Source of the DNA: Chitinophaga barathri
GTDB lineage: Bacteria; Bacteroidota; Bacteroidia; Chitinophagales; Chitinophagaceae
Assembly: GCF_003807585.1 (NCBI RefSeq)
Contig: NZ_RMBX01000009.1
Coordinates: forward strand, 62,001 to 126,000
DNA length: 64,000 bases
Reading direction: 5' to 3'
Shown: positions 34,431 to 42,609 of the stretch, one piece after another
Numbering within the stretch: position 1 is the first letter of the stretch
Layout: every line of letters starts with the position of its first letter
Notes under the pieces: model-generated
Seen by the model: the letters and a program-made list of their open reading frames with translations, nothing else
What the model was told of the DNA's origin: nothing
Database searches by the model: none
Program-made: the position numbers and the translations under genes

Positions 34431-34463
34431 AAAGGAGTGGTATTTCCATACTGCTCCTTTTTG
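34431..34463 (+). terminator. Probable intrinsic terminator
   Basis: AAAGGAG (34431-34437) pairs with CTCCTTT (34454-34460), followed by TTG and a T-rich run. It separates the receptor/lipoprotein operon from the adhesin operon. The rest of the 410-bp gap (34345-34754) is AT-rich and shows only the -7 box at 34605. Confidence 0.65.
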
Positions 34464-34604
34464 TTTGTGTCAATCGCCATACCCGGCCACCAGAACAAAA
34501 TCCAAACAGCTTTGTTAGTATTTATAATTATTGACACATAACAGCAATAAGTTATTGTAAAAAAATAGCACACTCGTATTATCCGGGGATAGGAATGAAA
34601 GGAA

Positions 34605-34612
34605 TACATTTG
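34605..34612 (+). promoter_or_regulatory. -7 box TACATTTG upstream of the adhesin-like operon
   Basis: Exact TAnnTTTG match, giving a 5' leader of about 135 nt before the ATG at 34755. No -33 element is clear. Confidence 0.45.
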
Positions 34613-34754
34613 CCCCGGAGTATGCTCCAAAATAACCCGTAGCGCATACTATTTGATTGAACCAAAACAACACCTACAGTAGAACCGTAACCGATATCCA
34701 GGCAATCCGAACCGTCTCAGCAAGCAATTCTTATTAAAAACCAAACACACCTGC

Positions 34755-35996
34755 ATGAAACACATCATTCTTGCGGCAGGGTTGCTATTTATTAGCTGCA
34801 TCGCATCCGCACAGTTGAAGGTCGGTTCTAACCCCAGCCAGATCAACAGATCCTCCATCCTGGAACTGGAAAGCACCCGCCAGGGTCTTTTATTGCCACG
34901 GATACCCGGCGGCAATCTGACCCTTGCACCGCTGAACACCGCACCGGATGGTATGATCATTTACGTATCCGATTCCGCCAGCCTGTTCATCCGTAAAAAT
35001 TCGCTCTGGCAACGGATGTCCGCGGACAGCGTGGGCAACAGCGCTAACTGGAACATTCTCGGTAATACCGGTCTTGATTCCGCCGTGAATTTCCTTGGTA
35101 CCACGAACCAGCAGCCGGTGATCTTCAGGACCAATAATGCGGAACGCCTGAGACTGACCGGCGGCGGAAACATCACCGTTGGCACCAACGTGATCCCACA
35201 GGGCACGAACCAGGTACAGGTGATGGTGATAGACCCGGCCACCGGTATGCTGCTGCAAAGGACCATTTCCGAAGCGGCGTTCAGCAATGCGATCGTATCG
35301 CTGAACGGGCAGCGGGACTCCGTGCAGACCTTCCGGACGGACAGTATTGTTTCCACCGACCTCACCATCACTTCGGCCGCCGGCGTACATACTTTCAACG
35401 TACCCACGCAGAACGGCAGCGGTGCGGTTTCCCGCGGTTTCCTGTCGTATGCGGACTGGCTGCGGTTCGATTCCTCCGCGCGTTCCCGGATACTGGCCAC
35501 CGCATTTTCCAACACCACTTCCGCCACCGGCCTGAGCCTCAACCTGGACTCCATCCGGCTGCATGCGGCGGACGCTACCAACCCGGGCGGCGTATCCACC
35601 ATTGCACAGACTTTCGGCGGCGCGAAAAACTTCAGGGATACACTCAGCGTGGGACTGGCACAGGGCACAGCGGCCAACTCCACTTTCCAGCTGAACGGCT
35701 CCATGTCCGCCAATATCACCAAAACAAATACGAACTATCCCGTTACCGAAACGGACAACACCGTACTGGCGGATGCCACGGGCGGGGCGCTCACCATCAC
35801 CCTTCCACCGGTTACGAATATCAGCGGGAGGATCTACACGATCAAAAAAGTAGGCACCGGCGGTATCGACAATGCGGTGACCATCACCCCCACAGGCGGC
35901 ACCATAGACGGCGGCACCAATTACATCATCTACAACGACTGGACGTTTGTAACCTTACAGACAGACGGAGCGAACTGGTTTGTGATCAAAAAATAA
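34755..35996 (+). CDS. Secreted fibre/adhesin-like protein
   Basis: 413 residues with a signal peptide (MKHIILAAGLLFISCIASA/QLKV). The N-terminal 80 residues (SSILELESTRQGLLLPRIP, APDGMIIYVSDSASLFIRK) are shared with the next gene. The centre reads like a fibre shaft (RTNNAERLRLTGGGNITVGTN; GAKNFRDTLSVGLAQGTAAN), rich in N, T, S and G. The C-terminal 90 residues (DATGGALTITLPPVTNISGR, KKVGTGGIDNAVTITPTGG, TLQTDGANWFVIKK) resemble C-terminal domains of phage tail fibres and fibre-like surface proteins. No intramolecular chaperone (S74) domain is seen. There are no phage genes around it. It heads a three-gene unit that ends with a T9SS-secreted protein, so it is probably part of a surface or extracellular structure. 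Confidence 0.7.
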   Translation: MKHIILAAGLLFISCIASAQLKVGSNPSQINRSSILELESTRQGLLLPRIPGGNLTLAPLNTAPDGMIIYVSDSASLFIRKNSLWQRMSADSVGNSANWNILGNTGLDSAVNFLGTTNQQPVIFRTNNAERLRLTGGGNITVGTNVIPQGTNQVQVMVIDPATGMLLQRTISEAAFSNAIVSLNGQRDSVQTFRTDSIVSTDLTITSAAGVHTFNVPTQNGSGAVSRGFLSYADWLRFDSSARSRILATAFSNTTSATGLSLNLDSIRLHAADATNPGGVSTIAQTFGGAKNFRDTLSVGLAQGTAANSTFQLNGSMSANITKTNTNYPVTETDNTVLADATGGALTITLPPVTNISGRIYTIKKVGTGGIDNAVTITPTGGTIDGGTNYIIYNDWTFVTLQTDGANWFVIKK

Positions 35997-36017
35997 CGCC
36001 TCATCAAACAAACGTCT

Positions 36018-36947
36018 ATGAACATACGGCCTAGCGGTTGGATGGTATTGCTGTTGTTTGTCTGCGTGTGGCAACCTGCCGCCCTCCGGGCGCAACTAAA
36101 GCTGGGCGGCAATCCGGCCAGCATCAGCAAATCTTCCCTACTCGAACTTGAAAGCAGCAGGCAGGGCCTTTTATTGCCCCGCGTGCCGGATACGCTCGTG
36201 ACTACACTGGCAGCAGCGCCGGACGGCACTATCCTTTATTACATGCCGCTGAGCAGCATACTGGTACGCAAAGGCGGTGCCTGGCGGCAGATGACGGACG
36301 CTTCCACTCCTGTGCCTACCACAGGCTGGCTGCTGAACGGCAATACACTGGCCTCCACCAGCACGCTGGGCCCGGTGAATAATTTTGCGCTCCCCTTTAT
36401 CACAAACAACCAGGAACGTATGCGCATCGCCGCAACCGGCGAGGTGGGCATTGGTACAACGGCGCCCAGCACACAACTGCATGTGAGAACAGGCACAGCC
36501 AATGAAGGGGGATTACGGTTGGAAAATCTTACGTCCGCCTCTCCGGCAACGGTCGGCGCAGGCGCATTAGGCGTGGATGGAATGGGAAAGGTGGTGAGAG
36601 CCCCATCATCACCTGTGATCTATAGTGGCTCAGGGACAACCGCTGTTCTTGATGCGGTAACAAAGGTCTGGGTAGCAGAGGTACAGAACGCCGCAAATGC
36701 AACTACCGGTCTTCAAACCATAACGATCCCCACTAATGTCATATTCACCAACATCCTGAATATCCAGGTTACCGCCAAGGGAGGAAGCAGCATTACCACT
36801 ACACCGGTCGTATCAGTTGTGAGCAACACGAATACAGCAATCACTATCAGAGTACTGGAAAGTAACTCCACCTTGCTGATAGCAGAAGGACTGGGTGCTC
36901 ATTCAGACGTCAACACCCGGATTTACATTAAGGTGGAAGGGAACTAA
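36018..36947 (+). CDS. Secreted fibre-like protein, paralogous N-terminus to upstream gene
   Basis: 309 residues with a signal peptide ending at about LRAQ. The first 80 mature residues (SSLLELESSRQGLLLPRVP, APDGTILYYMPLSSILVRK) align with those of the gene 21 bp upstream, so the pair arose by duplication with different C-termini. The middle has the NNQERMRIAATGEVGIGTTA block, typical of Bacteroidota fibre-like proteins (the 'GIGTT' repeat-type motif). The C-terminal 110 residues are a different, Val/Thr-rich beta domain (TKVWVAEVQNAANATTGLQT; LIAEGLGAHSDVNTRIYIKV) that I do not recognise. No enzymatic motif. Likely function: structural or adhesive. Confidence 0.68.
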   Translation: MNIRPSGWMVLLLFVCVWQPAALRAQLKLGGNPASISKSSLLELESSRQGLLLPRVPDTLVTTLAAAPDGTILYYMPLSSILVRKGGAWRQMTDASTPVPTTGWLLNGNTLASTSTLGPVNNFALPFITNNQERMRIAATGEVGIGTTAPSTQLHVRTGTANEGGLRLENLTSASPATVGAGALGVDGMGKVVRAPSSPVIYSGSGTTAVLDAVTKVWVAEVQNAANATTGLQTITIPTNVIFTNILNIQVTAKGGSSITTTPVVSVVSNTNTAITIRVLESNSTLLIAEGLGAHSDVNTRIYIKVEGN

Positions 36948-36961
36948 ACAGGGCAAACATA

Positions 36962-38578
36962 TTGCAACATAAAACCCACATATCACTTTTCATATCACTG
37001 CTGCTGATGCTCCTCAGTCATGCAGCCAGCGGGCAGTCCGGCGTATTCATCCCGCCGGGCGCGGATATCATGGCGCACAGAGCGGATACCATTTCCATAT
37101 TCGGCAACCTCGACAACCGGGGCCGGTTTGGTTCATCCGTTGGCGCGGTGGTGATGTTTTACGGGCAGATGTGGAGCAACAGCGAAGGGTCGCGCCTGCC
37201 AGACGAGCGATTCTATAACCCGTCCCTGCCGGCCAATGCCGGTGTCTTCCGTTTTATGCCGCCACAGGATTCCGGCGTTTCCATGCAGTACATATTCGGA
37301 GGCTACAGCGCTTCAGGCAACAGCGGCTCCAGTTTCCCAAACCTCAGCATCAACAACCCTTCCGGCGTACAACTCGCGGACCTGAGCGATCTCAGCATCC
37401 GGCACAACCTCCATTTCGAAAACGGGCACATCATTCTAAACGGCTGGAATATCTCCGTGGGCGAGGCTTCTCCCGGCACCATCACCGGTTATTCGGACAA
37501 ACGTTTTATCGTCACCGGCAGCACGCCTTATGGCGGTTTCCTGTACCGCCGGCAAGTGAACGCTGCGACCGGCCAGGTTATATTCCCGGTGGGCACCGGC
37601 GCGGGCAGCTACACACCGATGGCGTTGCGTTACAGCGGCGCGGTGGCGGGCAACTTTGCCGCGAGAGTGTTCGACAACGTATACGCCAACGCGCAGACCG
37701 GGCCGTTGCTAAATGACAACCGCGTGCTGAAAACCTGGCACATAACGCATGCCCGCCCCCAGTCCGGCACGCAAACGATCGTATGGCTCCAGCACAATCC
37801 CCCGGAAGAAGATGCCGGTTATGCGGCGAATGCGGACAGCAGCTTTGTGACACGATACGATGCCGTCACAGGCTGGGATACCGTAAGGCCCGCAGGCTTT
37901 ACACGTTCAGGCACCTTTACCACAGGCCAGCCCGTGGCGCAGGCTGCCATACATACACGGAGTTTTTCCGCGGTGAACAACCTGTTCCTTTCCCTGCTCA
38001 CCAAAACCAGACCGCCCATACCCAGGTTCTCCATATCGCTGATATTCGATGCCTTCAGGAGAGACATCCGCTGGGTGCAAACCACCTGGCTTACCCTGCA
38101 TGAATTGAATGTGCTCCATTATGAGCTGGAGCGCAGGCGCGAGAACGAAGTTGATTTCCGCACCATCGCCATCGTACCCCCGCAAACGCCCACCGGCACC
38201 AGCCAGGTGAACCGGAGTTACCAGTACCTGGACGATAACTATTATGACAACTGGAGTTATTACCGGCTGAAGACCGTCAGTCGCAACGGGGACAGTGCTT
38301 ACTCCCCTATCCGCGCCGTGCCGAACTATTATGAGATCACCGTATCCCCCAATCCAAACAGGGGACAGTTCAACGTAAGCCTCTTCGGCGTACGCAACCT
38401 TATCAGGATGGAAATGTTCGACATGAGCGGCAGGCTGATGGGTAAAACGCAGATCAGCGTTACCAACACGCAGGTATCCGTACCCAATCTCGCGTCCGGC
38501 ATGTACATACTGGTGTTCTACGATACGGACAACAATAACATGATCATCGACCGGCAGAAAATAGAGATCATCAAATAA
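36962..38578 (+). CDS. Large secreted protein with type IX secretion C-terminal sorting domain
   Basis: 538 residues, probably from a TTG codon at 36962 (no ATG precedes the signal peptide MQHKTHISLFISLLLMLLSH). The first half is beta-rich with FPNLSINNPSGVQLADLSDL and FENGHIILNGWNISVG, a pattern found in large Bacteroidota surface proteins. The segment around 360-450 is Ig/Fn3-like (NVLHYELERRRENEVDF, SYQYLDDNYYDNWSYYRLK). The C-terminal 80 residues are a classic type A T9SS sorting domain: SPNPNRGQFNV, IRMEMFDMSGRLMGK, SVPNLASGMYILVF and a terminal basic stretch. The substrate would be exported by the Por/Gld machinery and attached to, or released from, the surface. It is the third gene of the fibre-like unit. 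Confidence 0.8.
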   Translation: MQHKTHISLFISLLLMLLSHAASGQSGVFIPPGADIMAHRADTISIFGNLDNRGRFGSSVGAVVMFYGQMWSNSEGSRLPDERFYNPSLPANAGVFRFMPPQDSGVSMQYIFGGYSASGNSGSSFPNLSINNPSGVQLADLSDLSIRHNLHFENGHIILNGWNISVGEASPGTITGYSDKRFIVTGSTPYGGFLYRRQVNAATGQVIFPVGTGAGSYTPMALRYSGAVAGNFAARVFDNVYANAQTGPLLNDNRVLKTWHITHARPQSGTQTIVWLQHNPPEEDAGYAANADSSFVTRYDAVTGWDTVRPAGFTRSGTFTTGQPVAQAAIHTRSFSAVNNLFLSLLTKTRPPIPRFSISLIFDAFRRDIRWVQTTWLTLHELNVLHYELERRRENEVDFRTIAIVPPQTPTGTSQVNRSYQYLDDNYYDNWSYYRLKTVSRNGDSAYSPIRAVPNYYEITVSPNPNRGQFNVSLFGVRNLIRMEMFDMSGRLMGKTQISVTNTQVSVPNLASGMYILVFYDTDNNNMIIDRQKIEIIK

Positions 38579-38581
38579 CAA

Positions 38582-38613
38582 AATAAGCCGCCCGGAAACC
38601 CGGGCGGCTTATT
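38582..38613. terminator. Bidirectional intrinsic terminator
   Basis: A perfect 14-bp stem, AATAAGCCGCCCGG (38582-38595) against 38600-38613, with a 4-nt loop, between the convergent T9SS-protein and GH76 genes. Confidence 0.85.
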
Positions 38614-38628
38614 CTCCATGATATGATT

Positions 38629-39768
38629 CTACTCGATCAATCCTAAAGCTTTTAATCTCGCCGCCGCTTCTATCAGCATGGCGCCGCTCAGCTGTGTGCT
38701 CAGGTCCGTCGTGGTCACTACGCTCGTCCATTTAGGCCCGAAAATGATCGCGGGGCGGGACGTACCCTGCGTCCACAATGTTTCTGCATTCAGCTTCAGG
38801 AAGTTTACAAACTTTGTTTTGTCTGTGGCGCTGATGTTGCCGTCTGTGATCAGCAGCATAAGGTTCCGCACCAGTATGCCTTTGAACAGGCCGCCATCTC
38901 CCCCGCCTTCATCCTTCATGATATTGCCTTGCGTGAGATCCCCGGTCAGTGAATTATTGGCCGTCCTGAGCGCGTCATTCAGGTACACGGCCTCGCCGGT
39001 GATCTTGTACAACTCCACGCCTGAGCCGATGTATACGCCCTGGTTGTAGGTAAACTTCCAGTCTTTGTTCGTACCGTTTCCATCCAGCCCGTCCCATACC
39101 AGGCCGGTGGCGGGGTCTACAAGATTGGTCTTTTGCCATTGATAGATCTTTTTGGCCCAGTCCAGGTCTGCCGCCTGTTGGTTCAGCTGGTAGAGCCTCG
39201 CGGCGATGATGCAGGCCGGCGCATTGGCGGGCGTGTTTTTGTTCTGCCGGTTTTTGTTCCAGTAGATGCCCCCGCCCCAGGTTTCGTCCCAGCCGGTTTT
39301 GATATCCGTCCACAGGAGTTCAGCGGTGGTTTTATATTTCGCGTCGCTGGTCACTTCGTAAGCGCGGATGCAGGCCAGGGCCAGCCATTCCATATCATCG
39401 TAATAATGATTGATATAACTGTTGCCGTTTTTTACGCGGATGCCTTCCAGCAGGTCGTCCATACGGGTTTTCACCTGCGGGTCGTTCGTACGGATGAATG
39501 CGTCCACCAATACGTCCAGTGCATGTGCGTTTCGCCAGTAGTGGAAGTCGGGTTTGCCGGCGCTGTTTTCGTTATAATATTTGCCGCCCTGGTTGTAGAA
39601 GTTACCCATCAGGGATACATACGCGGAATCAGCATTTTTCGCCCAGTTCTGGGAGACGGGCTTTTTCCCTGCGCCCGGGCCCGGCCCGTCGTCCACCGGC
39701 TCTTTCAGGCAGGCTCCCAGGGAAGTGATCAAAGCGGCGCAGATGAATAGTTTGAACGGTATGTTCAT
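38629..39768 (-). CDS. GH76 alpha-1,6-mannanase-like lipoprotein
   Basis: 379 residues. Lipobox SLGAC (Cys20). The family-defining adjacent aspartates are D124-D125 in INHYYDDMEWLALACIRAYE; the rest follows the (alpha/alpha)6 barrel of GH76: FHYWRNAHALDVLVDAFIRT, WDETWGGGIYWNKNRQNKNT, NAPACIIAARLYQL, FTYNQGVYIGSGVELYKITG and GGDGGLFKGILVRNL. GH76 enzymes of Bacteroidota cut the alpha-1,6-mannan backbone of fungal cell walls; Asp124 or Asp125 acts as nucleophile. It is the last gene of the minus-strand FecR/SusC/SusD/SusE unit, so this locus probably targets alpha-mannan or related fungal or host glycans. As a lipoprotein it may sit on the outer membrane. Confidence 0.87.
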   Translation of the reverse strand: MNIPFKLFICAALITSLGACLKEPVDDGPGPGAGKKPVSQNWAKNADSAYVSLMGNFYNQGGKYYNENSAGKPDFHYWRNAHALDVLVDAFIRTNDPQVKTRMDDLLEGIRVKNGNSYINHYYDDMEWLALACIRAYEVTSDAKYKTTAELLWTDIKTGWDETWGGGIYWNKNRQNKNTPANAPACIIAARLYQLNQQAADLDWAKKIYQWQKTNLVDPATGLVWDGLDGNGTNKDWKFTYNQGVYIGSGVELYKITGEAVYLNDALRTANNSLTGDLTQGNIMKDEGGGDGGLFKGILVRNLMLLITDGNISATDKTKFVNFLKLNAETLWTQGTSRPAIIFGPKWTSVVTTTDLSTQLSGAMLIEAAARLKALGLIE

Positions 39769-39777
39769 AAAGCGTCT

Positions 39778-40914
39778 TTATTTTATGATGATTTCGTGCG
39801 TGTAGTTTTTGTCCGTGTAAAAGAACAGGTTTACATCGCAGTTTTTAGTATCCACTTCCGTTTTGAACTTATAACAATAGTTCCAGCGGTCGTTGTTCGT
39901 AATGGCCTTCAGCTCGTAAAAAGAAGGCGGCGTGGTGCTGGTGGGACGGTTATTGTCCTGGTTCGAGCTGCCTATCCATTCATCGCTTTCCGTGCCGGCG
40001 GCGTTTTTCACGCGCATCCGGAATTTATAACGCTCGTCCCGGCCCCATGACTCCTGCCTGAACGTAATGTTTTTATCCGTGGCGCCCCACTTACCCGCGC
40101 CTGCATAGGCGGTTTCGAAAAGGAACTTGTCATCAGGGGCGAACCAGAGGCCGATGCTCAGTATCTCGGTAGCGGTGGCGGTAGCATTATTGAAGTCCAG
40201 GCGGATGCGGATTGCTTTGGTGCCTCCCGCGTGCGTGCTTTTCCCTTTTTCTTTCAGCAGTTCCCCGTCCATATAAAAGTTATTCGGCGTACCGGTCTTG
40301 CGGTCGATGAATTCGAAGGTGCCGTCTTTCAGCGAGGTGTATATTTCAAACACACCCGCGGTCAGCATCTTCATTTGTAATGCATTCGCGGTGGCGTCCC
40401 CCGCTTCGGTAGCGGTGCCGGTCAGGAATACGTCCACGGGTATTTCCGCAAAACCAGCGGGCCTTTCCAGTTCAATGGTCCTGGTTTCCGTGGAAGGCTG
40501 GATATTAAACCCTTTACTGGAGGACACATTCCATTTCAGCTTGCCAAGGCCCAGCGCGGGAATGCCTGCTTTGGCGGCCAGCGTGTTCAGGTCCTTGTGG
40601 CTGAGGGTGAGTTTGTTCTGGATACCGCCGCCGTCCGAGGCGATGCGTGCCAGCGGTGCGCTGAAGTCGCCGGATTCTTTGTCGAACACTACTTCGTAGA
40701 GCACGAGCGAACCGTCTTCCGCGCGGGCCTGGTCCCACTCGAAGCTTACCGCAGCACTGGTGGCGGGCTGCAGCTTGGTGAATTTGTTATTGACCGGGGC
40801 GGTGAGCCGCTCCACCGGCTTCAGGTTCGTGTTGAGGGTATAGTCGTCCTTTTTGCAGGCCGTCATGAAGAGGGCGAGCAGGGAAAATGTTATTGCGGTG
40901 AAATATCTTTTCAT
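39778..40914 (-). CDS. SusE/SusF-like outer-membrane glycan-binding lipoprotein
   Basis: 378 residues. Lipobox FMTAC (Cys20) followed directly by KKDD, which fits the Bacteroidota lipoprotein export signal for display on the cell surface. The N-terminal Ig-like domain (VERLTAPVNNKFTKLQPATS, VSFEWDQARAEDGSLVLYEV) matches the SusE-type N-domain. Later segments (VDVFLTGTATEAGD; FEIYTSLKDGTFEFID) have the beta-sandwich look of SusE/SusF starch-binding-like domains. Such proteins bind glycan but have no catalytic activity. The gene lies 9 bp upstream of GH76 and 24 bp downstream of SusD, so all belong to one transcript. Confidence 0.8.
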   Translation of the reverse strand: MKRYFTAITFSLLALFMTACKKDDYTLNTNLKPVERLTAPVNNKFTKLQPATSAAVSFEWDQARAEDGSLVLYEVVFDKESGDFSAPLARIASDGGGIQNKLTLSHKDLNTLAAKAGIPALGLGKLKWNVSSSKGFNIQPSTETRTIELERPAGFAEIPVDVFLTGTATEAGDATANALQMKMLTAGVFEIYTSLKDGTFEFIDRKTGTPNNFYMDGELLKEKGKSTHAGGTKAIRIRLDFNNATATATEILSIGLWFAPDDKFLFETAYAGAGKWGATDKNITFRQESWGRDERYKFRMRVKNAAGTESDEWIGSSNQDNNRPTSTTPPSFYELKAITNNDRWNYCYKFKTEVDTKNCDVNLFFYTDKNYTHEIIIK

Positions 40915-40938
40915 AACATGAGTTTATTGTTGTGATTC

Positions 40939-42543
40939 TTACCATCCGGTATTCTGGCCGAGGTTTTTGTTCTGGTCGCTTTCAAAAGTAGGTACGGGCC
41001 AGAGGTAATGTTTCGGGCTGGTGAACGTCCTGTTTTCCACGATGATATATCCGTTGGGATCGCGGTTAAAAGCGCCGCCGCTTACTTTGATGCCTCTCAC
41101 CGGTCTGTTCAGCACGGCTTCCGCAATCTTCCAGCGGCGGATGTCAAAGCTGCGGAGACCTTCAAAAGCCAGTTCCGCCCTTCTTTCCCTGCGCACTACA
41201 TCACGGAGCAGTTCTTTGGTGCCCCCGGGGAATTCCGTGGCGGTTGCTTCCGTAAAGCCGGCGCGTACGCGCAGCAGGCGGACGGTCCTGTTCCAGGCAG
41301 CCGCATCCAGCGTGCCCAGTTCGTTCAGCGCTTCGGCGTACATCAGCAGCACGTCCGCGTAGCGGAGCACCGGCAGGTTGAGGGTGGAATTATAATTGGA
41401 GGCGGTCACGTCGTAGAACTTCCGGAAATAATAACCGGTGGGTGAAGCACCCTGGTCGTCCACGCTGTTGGTGGCCGGCACGGAGCCGGGCTGTGTCAGG
41501 ATAGTCTGCACTTTGTTCTCAAAATCGGTAATAGTGGCGCCGTGATAAATGATCGCCGCGGCGAAGCGGGGATCGCGGTTCACATACGGATTGTTTTCGT
41601 TATACCCGGAGCCGGCTTCCCTGATGCCTTTGCCGTTCAGCATGATATAATCGTCCACCAGGTCCTGCGTGGGCACCAGTGTGCTACGGAGCAGCGCTAC
41701 GGTTTGCGGCAGGAAGCTGCGTTGTGTGCCATACGTTCTGCCGCCGCCATACTGCAGGTCGAGGATGGTTTCGCTGTTGAACTCATAGGCGGGAAGGAAC
41801 AGGTTGCTATAACTGCCCAGCAATGCGTAAGTACCGTTTTGCGTGGTATTTAACAACAGCTCGCATTCTTTCCTCGCTTCATCCCATTCGCTGTTGAACA
41901 TCCTTACCCGGGCGCTTAGCGCAATCGCTGCACCGCGGGTGATGCGGCCACGGTATTTTTCCGCATACGCGGTATTGACGGGCAGATCGTTCCTGATCGC
42001 GGCCAGCTCGCTCAGCACAAAACTGATGATCTCCGCCTTGGAGGTGCGCCCGATCGTTTTGGATTCCTCGATGGAGATCAGGTTCGTGTAAAATGGCGCA
42101 TCGCCAAACCAGTCCGCCATATTAAAGTAGGAATATGCCCGGATGAACCTTGCTTCGGCAATGATGCGCGCTTTCAACGCCCCGTCCATGGAAGGCACCC
42201 GGTCTATATTCAGGATCACGTTGTTGCATTTGCGGATGGCGCTGTAGCGGTAGCTCCATTCCCCGCGTACCCTGCCGATGGAAGGATCGTAGCTGCCCGC
42301 GGCTATGAGCGATACACCGTTGAAACCCGTGCCGGATACAAAGGCGTTGTCACTGAGGGCTTCATCTCCGAAGAAATGGCCGTCATCCGACATATTTTCG
42401 TAGCAGCTGGTGAGCGCGTCCAGCGCATCCTGCGCGTCGCGCCAGTAGGCTTCGTCTGTGAACTCGCGCGTGTTTGGCTGGTCCAGTTTACGGCAGCTGA
42501 ACAATGAGGCGGTACACACCAGTATGAACAATATTTTTTTCAT
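40939..42543 (-). CDS. RagB/SusD-family glycan-binding lipoprotein
   Basis: 534 residues. Lipobox ASLFSC (Cys17) followed by RKLDQPNTREFTDEAYWRD, a standard SusD beginning. Typical blocks: YSAIRKCNNVILNIDRVPSM, AEARFIRAYSYFNMADWFGD, and the C-terminal signature VRRERRAELAFEGLRSFDIRRWKIAEAVL; it ends LWPVPTFESDQNKNLGQNTGW. It is the cell-surface partner of the SusC encoded 66 bp upstream, from which it is separated by a 10-bp perfect hairpin. Together with SusE-like and GH76 it defines a polysaccharide utilization locus. Confidence 0.93.
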   Translation of the reverse strand: MKKILFILVCTASLFSCRKLDQPNTREFTDEAYWRDAQDALDALTSCYENMSDDGHFFGDEALSDNAFVSGTGFNGVSLIAAGSYDPSIGRVRGEWSYRYSAIRKCNNVILNIDRVPSMDGALKARIIAEARFIRAYSYFNMADWFGDAPFYTNLISIEESKTIGRTSKAEIISFVLSELAAIRNDLPVNTAYAEKYRGRITRGAAIALSARVRMFNSEWDEARKECELLLNTTQNGTYALLGSYSNLFLPAYEFNSETILDLQYGGGRTYGTQRSFLPQTVALLRSTLVPTQDLVDDYIMLNGKGIREAGSGYNENNPYVNRDPRFAAAIIYHGATITDFENKVQTILTQPGSVPATNSVDDQGASPTGYYFRKFYDVTASNYNSTLNLPVLRYADVLLMYAEALNELGTLDAAAWNRTVRLLRVRAGFTEATATEFPGGTKELLRDVVRRERRAELAFEGLRSFDIRRWKIAEAVLNRPVRGIKVSGGAFNRDPNGYIIVENRTFTSPKHYLWPVPTFESDQNKNLGQNTGW

Positions 42544-42564
42544 CCGTTGATATTTTTTTAGGTC

Positions 42565-42597
42565 TGATGAAACCTTGCATGATGCCCGGTTTCATCA
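42565..42597. other. Hairpin in the SusC-SusD gap
   Basis: TGATGAAACC (42565-42574) pairs perfectly with GGTTTCATCA (42588-42597) around a 13-nt loop. On the minus strand it is followed by an A-rich, not U-rich, run, so it is not a terminator. It may stabilise the SusC mRNA or set the SusC:SusD ratio. Confidence 0.55.
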
Positions 42598-42609
42598 TTA
42601 ACCTGTTTA

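Noticed and set aside
34755..36947. Prophage tail-fibre module
   Set aside because: Both proteins have export signal peptides and stand with a T9SS substrate; no capsid, terminase, integrase or lysis gene is nearby.
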